Below, piece after piece: positions 5,971-9,669 of a stretch of 9,669 nucleotides of DNA (positions are counted from its first letter, which is position 1; each line of letters begins with the position of its first letter). Where the stretch lies: positions 1 through 9,669 of the forward strand of contig CAIQEX010000655.1 in the NCBI GenBank assembly GCA_903870955.1, in the 5' to 3' direction. Under the pieces are notes generated by a model. The model was not told the origin of the DNA, searched no databases, and saw nothing but the letters and a program-made list of their open reading frames with translations. This stretch comes from an uncultured beta proteobacterium. GTDB taxonomy: Bacteria; Pseudomonadota; Gammaproteobacteria; Burkholderiales; Burkholderiaceae_C. Position numbers and translations under genes: made by a program.

Positions 5971-5994
5971 AGCGCTTGCCTGCGCTTCGGCGCT
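5971..5994 (+). promoter_or_regulatory. Hairpin with UUCG-type loop in the betC leader
   Basis: GCGC-TTCG-GCGC at 5982-5993 would form in RNA a 4-bp GC stem closed by a C(UUCG)G tetraloop, an exceptionally stable loop type. An upstream AGCGC (5971-5975) can compete by pairing with either GCGCT (5982-5986 or 5990-5994). It lies 40 bases before the betC ATG and has no T-run after it, so it is not a terminator. A TATAAG at 5941-5946 could be a -10 element that would place it in the leader, but no good -35 accompanies it. Confidence 0.35.
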
Positions 5995-6033
5995 ACCATT
6001 TGCCAATCTCCTGCCCACTGAAAGCAAATCTCT

Positions 6034-7548
6034 ATGACTGCCAAAAGCCCCAACATCCTGTTCATCATGGCTGACCAGATGGCCGCTCCGCTGTTGCCCA
6101 TGTACGACCCGCAATCGGTCGTACAGATGCCCCACCTGAGCCGTCTGGCGGCCGAAGGCGTGGTGTTTGAATCCGCCTATTGCCCAAGCCCCTTGTGCGC
6201 ACCTTCGCGCTTCAGTCTGGTCAGCGGCCAGTTGCCCTCAAAAATCGGCGCCTATGACAACGCTGCCGACTTTGCTGCGGATATTCCGACCTACGCGCAC
6301 TACCTGCGCAACCTGGGTTACCGCACGGCCTTGAGCGGAAAGATGCACTTTTGCGGCCCCGACCAGTTGCATGGCTATGAGGAACGCATGACCGCCGACA
6401 TCTATCCCGCAGATTCCGGCTGGGCCGTGAACTGGGACGAATTGGAGGTGCGGCCGAGCTGGTACCACAACATGTCCTCCGTGCTGCAGGCGGGCCCCAG
6501 TGTGCGCACCAACCAGCTCGACCACGACGAGGAAACCGTCTTCAAAGCCCGCCAATACCTGTACGACCATGTGCGCAACACGCCCGATCGGCCGTTCTGC
6601 CTGACCGTGTCCATGACGCACCCGCACGACCCGTACACGATTCCCGCCGAGTTCTACGATCTGTACCGGGATGAGGACATTCCCGCCCCCAAGCACCCGA
6701 TTGCGCAAGCGGATCAGGACGTCCACTCCACGCGCCTGCTCAAAGTGATTGACCTGTGGGACAAGCCGCTGACCGACGAAGCCATTCGCCGCGCGCGCCG
6801 GGCTTACTTTGGCTCCTGCAGCTATGTCGATTCCAAAATCGGTGAACTCCTAAAGACCCTGAACGACTGCGGCCTGGCGGACGACACCATCATCGTTTTC
6901 TCCGGCGACCACGGCGACATGCTGGGCGAGCGGGGCCTTTGGTACAAGATGCACTGGTTCGAGATGGCGGCACGCGTGCCCATGATTGTTCACGCTCCGA
7001 AGCGCTTCCAGCCGGGCCGTGTGGCAGGCAGTGTTTCGACCATTGACCTGTTGCCCACCTTTGTTGCCATGGCCGGTAGCCAGGTGGACGCCCGTTTGCC
7101 ACTCGATGGTCGCTCCCTCATGAGCCACCTGCAAGGACAGGGCGGGCATGACGAAGCGATTGGCGAATACATGGCCGAAGGCAGCAAGACGCCGCTGATG
7201 ATGATCCGCCGTGGCACCTGGAAGTTCATCTATTCACAGGACGACCTCTGCATGCTGTTCAACCTGGAAACAGACCCCGACGAACTGCACAATCTGGCGG
7301 GCGAGCCGGCGCATCAGACCATGCTGCAAGCCTTTCTGGCGGAAGCGGCCGAGCGCTGGGACCTGCCCGCCATACACCAACGCGTACTCGACAGCCAGCG
7401 CCGCCGTCGACTGGTCTACAGCGCACTCACCCAGGGCAAACTCACCTCGTGGGATCACCAGCCCTGGGTCGACGCCAGCCAGCAGTACATGCGCAACCAC
7501 ATCGATCTGGACGATCTGGAGCGCCGGGCGCGCTATCCAAAACCCTAG
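6034..7548 (+). CDS. betC: Choline-sulfatase
   Basis: A 504-residue type I sulfatase, the usual BetC length. The active-site signature CAPSR (Cys55 to Arg59) marks the cysteine that a formylglycine-generating enzyme must convert; metal and catalytic residues are visible as ADQM (Asp14), GKMHF (Lys103, His105), THPHD (His196) and SGDHGD (Asp292, His293). The C-terminal tail with SWDHQPW and YMRNHIDLDDLERRARYP is characteristic of choline-sulfatases and separates them from arylsulfatases. The enzyme hydrolyses choline-O-sulfate to choline and sulfate, giving a sulfur source and a precursor of the osmoprotectant glycine betaine; it has no signal peptide, so it acts in the cytoplasm. The ATG at 6034 fits the family start; only a weak GAAAG precedes it. 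Unlike many betC genes it has no betI, betA, betB or choline-sulfate transporter beside it. Confidence 0.95.
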   Translation: MTAKSPNILFIMADQMAAPLLPMYDPQSVVQMPHLSRLAAEGVVFESAYCPSPLCAPSRFSLVSGQLPSKIGAYDNAADFAADIPTYAHYLRNLGYRTALSGKMHFCGPDQLHGYEERMTADIYPADSGWAVNWDELEVRPSWYHNMSSVLQAGPSVRTNQLDHDEETVFKARQYLYDHVRNTPDRPFCLTVSMTHPHDPYTIPAEFYDLYRDEDIPAPKHPIAQADQDVHSTRLLKVIDLWDKPLTDEAIRRARRAYFGSCSYVDSKIGELLKTLNDCGLADDTIIVFSGDHGDMLGERGLWYKMHWFEMAARVPMIVHAPKRFQPGRVAGSVSTIDLLPTFVAMAGSQVDARLPLDGRSLMSHLQGQGGHDEAIGEYMAEGSKTPLMMIRRGTWKFIYSQDDLCMLFNLETDPDELHNLAGEPAHQTMLQAFLAEAAERWDLPAIHQRVLDSQRRRRLVYSALTQGKLTSWDHQPWVDASQQYMRNHIDLDDLERRARYPKP

Positions 7549-7634
7549 GCGGTTGCGGGGAATAAGTTGGCAATTTGAGTGCGGTCAACGTTAAGATGGT
7601 TTGCGAGGTCCTTCCGATCTTGGGAATATAAATA

Positions 7635-9077
7635 ATGCAAAGCAACACTCTTAAGCCGTCTTCGCGCGCCCTGTTGGGCGACAAGATTCTGCTATTGGCC
7701 ATTGGCCTTTGCGCACTGACCAGCGTCGCGCTCGGTCTGCAGTTCGTGGAGTCGGGCCTGGCCATTGGCCTCACGCTGGCGCTGTTGGTCATTGCTGGTG
7801 TTGGCTATGCGAGCGGGGCGGGCTCACAAGTTAGCCGTTACGTGCTGACCTTCGTGCTGGTTTCATTTGTGGCCCTGCAAATTCAGTTGGCGCATGGCAT
7901 GCTGGAGATGCACTTTGGCGTGTTTGTGGCACTGGCCTTTTTGCTGGTCTACCTGGATTGGAAAGTCATCGTCTTTGGCGCTGCGCTGGTTGCAGTGCAT
8001 CACATCGTGTTTGACCGTTTGCAGGCGGCCGGTATGGGCTTTTATTGCACCACTGCGCCGGACTTCATGCGCATCCTGTTGCACGCCGCGTATGTGGTCG
8101 TTCAGTCGGGTGTCGAAGTGGTGCTGGCCATCAGCATGCGGCAAGCCGCCAGGGAAGGTGAAGAACTCGGTCAACTCGTGGCGAGCGTCAACCGCTCGGA
8201 CAGTATTGCGCTGGACGTGCAAGGTCTGGCGGTCGACACGCCCGGCGCGCTGTCGCTGAAGGCTACGTTACAACGCATGGATGCTGCGGTCTCCGCGGTA
8301 CGCAATGGTGCGCACAGCATGGATTCGGCGTGTTCGGAAATTGCCAGCGGCAACCAGGATTTGAGTGACCGCACCGAGCAGACCGCCACCAATCTGCAAC
8401 GCACCTCCAGCAACATGGCAGCGCTGACCCAAACCGTGCGCCATAGCGCTGAAAGCGCCCGGCAGGCCAACCAGCTGGCCATGAATGCCAGCACCGTAGC
8501 GGCCCAGGGCGGCGCGGTTGTCTCTCAGGTGGTGCAAACCATGCAGGGTATCAACGACAGCTCGCGCCGTATTTCCGACATCATCAGTGTCATTGATGGC
8601 ATTGCCTTTCAGACCAATATTCTGGCGCTCAACGCCGCCGTCGAAGCGGCCCGCGCCGGAGACCAGGGCCGTGGTTTTGCGGTGGTGGCTTCCGAAGTGC
8701 GCAGCCTGGCCGGGCGCAGTGCTGAGGCCGCCAAAGAAATCAAGAGCCTGATCAGCGCCAGTGTGGAGCGTGTGGAGCAGGGCAGCACGCTGGTCGGTCA
8801 GGCCGGCACCACCATGGCCGAAGTGGTGGAGAGTATTCGCCGTGTGACCGACATCATGGGCGAGATCAGTTCTGCCACCGCCGAACAAGCGGCCGGCGTG
8901 GCCCAAGTGGGTGACGCCGTCAACGAGATGGATCAGGCCACCCAGCAAAACGCGGCGCTGGTCGAGGAGATGGCCGCCGCTGCCGCCAGCCTCAAGTCGC
9001 AGTCCCAGGATCTGGTGCAGACTTTTGCCGTGTTTCAGTCAGAAAACGCCAACGGGGCCCGCCGGTTGAGCTGGTAG
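7635..9077 (+). CDS. Methyl-accepting chemotaxis protein with histidine-bearing multi-pass membrane sensor
   Basis: A 480-residue chemoreceptor. The first 170 residues are an integral membrane region with about six hydrophobic segments (17-37, 41-58, 67-85, 92-107, 110-126, 143-167) and no sizeable periplasmic domain. Histidines lie within or at the edges of these: His87, His93, His122-His123 and His150, plus Cys138. A short linker resembling a degenerate HAMP second helix (190-225) leads into the signalling coiled coil. The hairpin tip ([20 protein letters not shown], 323-342, then [20 protein letters not shown]) is the standard CheA/CheW-binding region, flanked by Ala/Gln/Glu-rich methylation helices. 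It lacks the E. coli Tar-type C-terminal pentapeptide for CheR/CheB docking. The ATG at 7635 has GGGA about nine bases upstream. No che genes are nearby, so this is an orphan receptor. The ligand is unknown; metal, haem or redox sensing is a guess from the histidines. Confidence 0.93.
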   Translation: MQSNTLKPSSRALLGDKILLLAIGLCALTSVALGLQFVESGLAIGLTLALLVIAGVGYASGAGSQVSRYVLTFVLVSFVALQIQLAHGMLEMHFGVFVALAFLLVYLDWKVIVFGAALVAVHHIVFDRLQAAGMGFYCTTAPDFMRILLHAAYVVVQSGVEVVLAISMRQAAREGEELGQLVASVNRSDSIALDVQGLAVDTPGALSLKATLQRMDAAVSAVRNGAHSMDSACSEIASGNQDLSDRTEQTATNLQRTSSNMAALTQTVRHSAESARQANQLAMNASTVAAQGGAVVSQVVQTMQGINDSSRRISDIISVIDGIAFQTNILALNAAVEAARAGDQGRGFAVVASEVRSLAGRSAEAAKEIKSLISASVERVEQGSTLVGQAGTTMAEVVESIRRVTDIMGEISSATAEQAAGVAQVGDAVNEMDQATQQNAALVEEMAAAAASLKSQSQDLVQTFAVFQSENANGARRLSW

Positions 9078-9081
9078 TTTG

Positions 9082-9669
9082 TTAGTGCGGGGCAACCAGA
9101 ATCGCGTGCGACGAAGCGACCTGCAGAGGGTTGCTTTCCAGCGTGGCAACTGCGAGTCCCGGCGTTTGAACGGCACCTATGGCCAATGGCCGGCCATTGG
9201 CGTCGAAGGTTTTCATCGCATCGACCATGGTCTGCAATGACGCCAGGCGGGTCGGAGCGTTCTTGTCTGTGACACCCGAAACCAAGGTCTGCGGTGTCAC
9301 TGCGGGCCCACCCTCTGCGTCGCCGGATACATAGGCAGCCATGGCATTCACCATGCCGCTGACCCGGGCTGGCAAGGAATCGGGCGGAACCAGCAGACTT
9401 GGAGTCGAAGGTGCCACCGTTTGTACAGACAGTACCGGGCTATAGACCGCACGGGTCAACGGCACGGCTTTGGTGTCGGGCAACACCAGTTCAAATCCCA
9501 GCGGTGTGACGGGTTGCTCCGCAGTTTCGGCAACCAGACCAGCGGTCTGGAACCACACATCGGCCATGGCATGGTCTGAACCATCTGCGCTGGTATAGCT
9601 GGAAATCAGGCCGACCAGATTGCCGTTGTCGAGTTCGCTGCTGCTGCGCGCGCTCAAATTCAGTGCAGT
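9082..9669 (-). CDS. C-terminal fragment of a probable large secreted/surface protein (5' end outside window)
   Basis: The reading frame is open from the right edge to a TAA at 9082, about 195 residues. A TTG at 9657 exists but has no supporting site, and the residues before it (TALN) read as continuous protein, so the gene most likely starts outside the window. The first 45 residues, with NGNLVGLISSYTSADG and then HAMADVWFQ, resemble the segment near the end of large RTX-like or cadherin/EF-hand-type extracellular proteins of betaproteobacteria, where a DG...ADVWF motif follows calcium-binding regions. The rest is rich in Ala, Val, Thr, Pro and Ser, low in charge, almost free of Cys, and shows no membrane segment. 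No domain can be named with certainty. Its stop is 4 bp from the convergent chemoreceptor stop. The coding call is good; the family assignment is from memory of motif style and is tentative. Confidence 0.6.
   Translation of the reverse strand, partial: TALNLSARSSSELDNGNLVGLISSYTSADGSDHAMADVWFQTAGLVAETAEQPVTPLGFELVLPDTKAVPLTRAVYSPVLSVQTVAPSTPSLLVPPDSLPARVSGMVNAMAAYVSGDAEGGPAVTPQTLVSGVTDKNAPTRLASLQTMVDAMKTFDANGRPLAIGAVQTPGLAVATLESNPLQVASSHAILVAPH

Noticed and set aside
7591..7620. Sigma-28-like promoter before the chemoreceptor gene (TAAG ... CCGAT)
   Set aside because: The -35 and -10 parts each have several mismatches, the spacing is about two bases too long, and the predicted start would leave almost no room before the ATG.
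1..9669. Phage defence system, CRISPR array, toxin-antitoxin pair or mobile element
   Set aside because: No regularly spaced repeats, transposase, integrase, nuclease/helicase or toxin-type genes were found on either strand; nearly all coding capacity is explained by the listed families.

Overview
The window looks like an ordinary chromosomal stretch from a betaproteobacterium, most probably a Comamonadaceae-type organism (Rhodoferax/Polaromonas-like). This rests on moderately high GC, dense gene packing, and the style of the encoded proteins (NhaR-type LysR regulator, short HPF, DUF2062 protein, MCP). No rRNA, tRNA, insertion sequence, integrase, phage gene or CRISPR array is visible, so taxonomy is an inference from protein flavour only.

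Left part (1-4560): a group of small stress and membrane-homeostasis genes. On the minus strand a short ribosome-hibernation-type protein (HPF/RaiA, 586-942) is followed 28 bp later by a YccA/Bax-inhibitor-1 membrane protein that runs off the left edge (1-557). Divergent from them is an NhaR-type LysR regulator (1042-1926). Convergent with that regulator is a minus-strand pair, a TerC-family membrane protein (2411-3370) followed by a TerB-family protein (1937-2371). Divergent from terC come a DUF2062 membrane protein (3612-4142) and a PsiE-family membrane protein (4201-4560) on the plus strand. Together these look like a set handling ribosome dormancy, membrane quality, ion or metal balance and starvation; the functional link is inferred from proximity only.

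Middle part (4561-7548): a minus-strand protein with two HD domains, the second a canonical HD-GYP c-di-GMP phosphodiesterase (4662-5915, TTG start with a strong ribosome-binding site). Divergent from it is an orphan choline-sulfatase, betC (6034-7548), with no betI/betA/betB or transporter beside it.

Right part (7549-9669): a methyl-accepting chemotaxis protein whose N-terminus is a histidine-bearing multi-pass membrane domain rather than a periplasmic sensor (7635-9077). Only 4 bp beyond it, convergent, is the C-terminal part of what looks like a large secreted or surface protein (9082-9669, 5' end outside the window).

The intergenic regions hold several short repeats and dyads: a 9-bp tandem repeat before hpf, a 9-bp repeat at 32-bp spacing before nhaR, a three-segment alternative-pairing element and a TTAATC repeat before terC, a 14-bp tandem repeat between psiE and the HD-GYP gene, and a UUCG-type hairpin before betC. 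I found no convincing new multi-gene system. The points most worth following are the membrane sensor domain of the chemoreceptor, the tandem HD protein and the terC leader.
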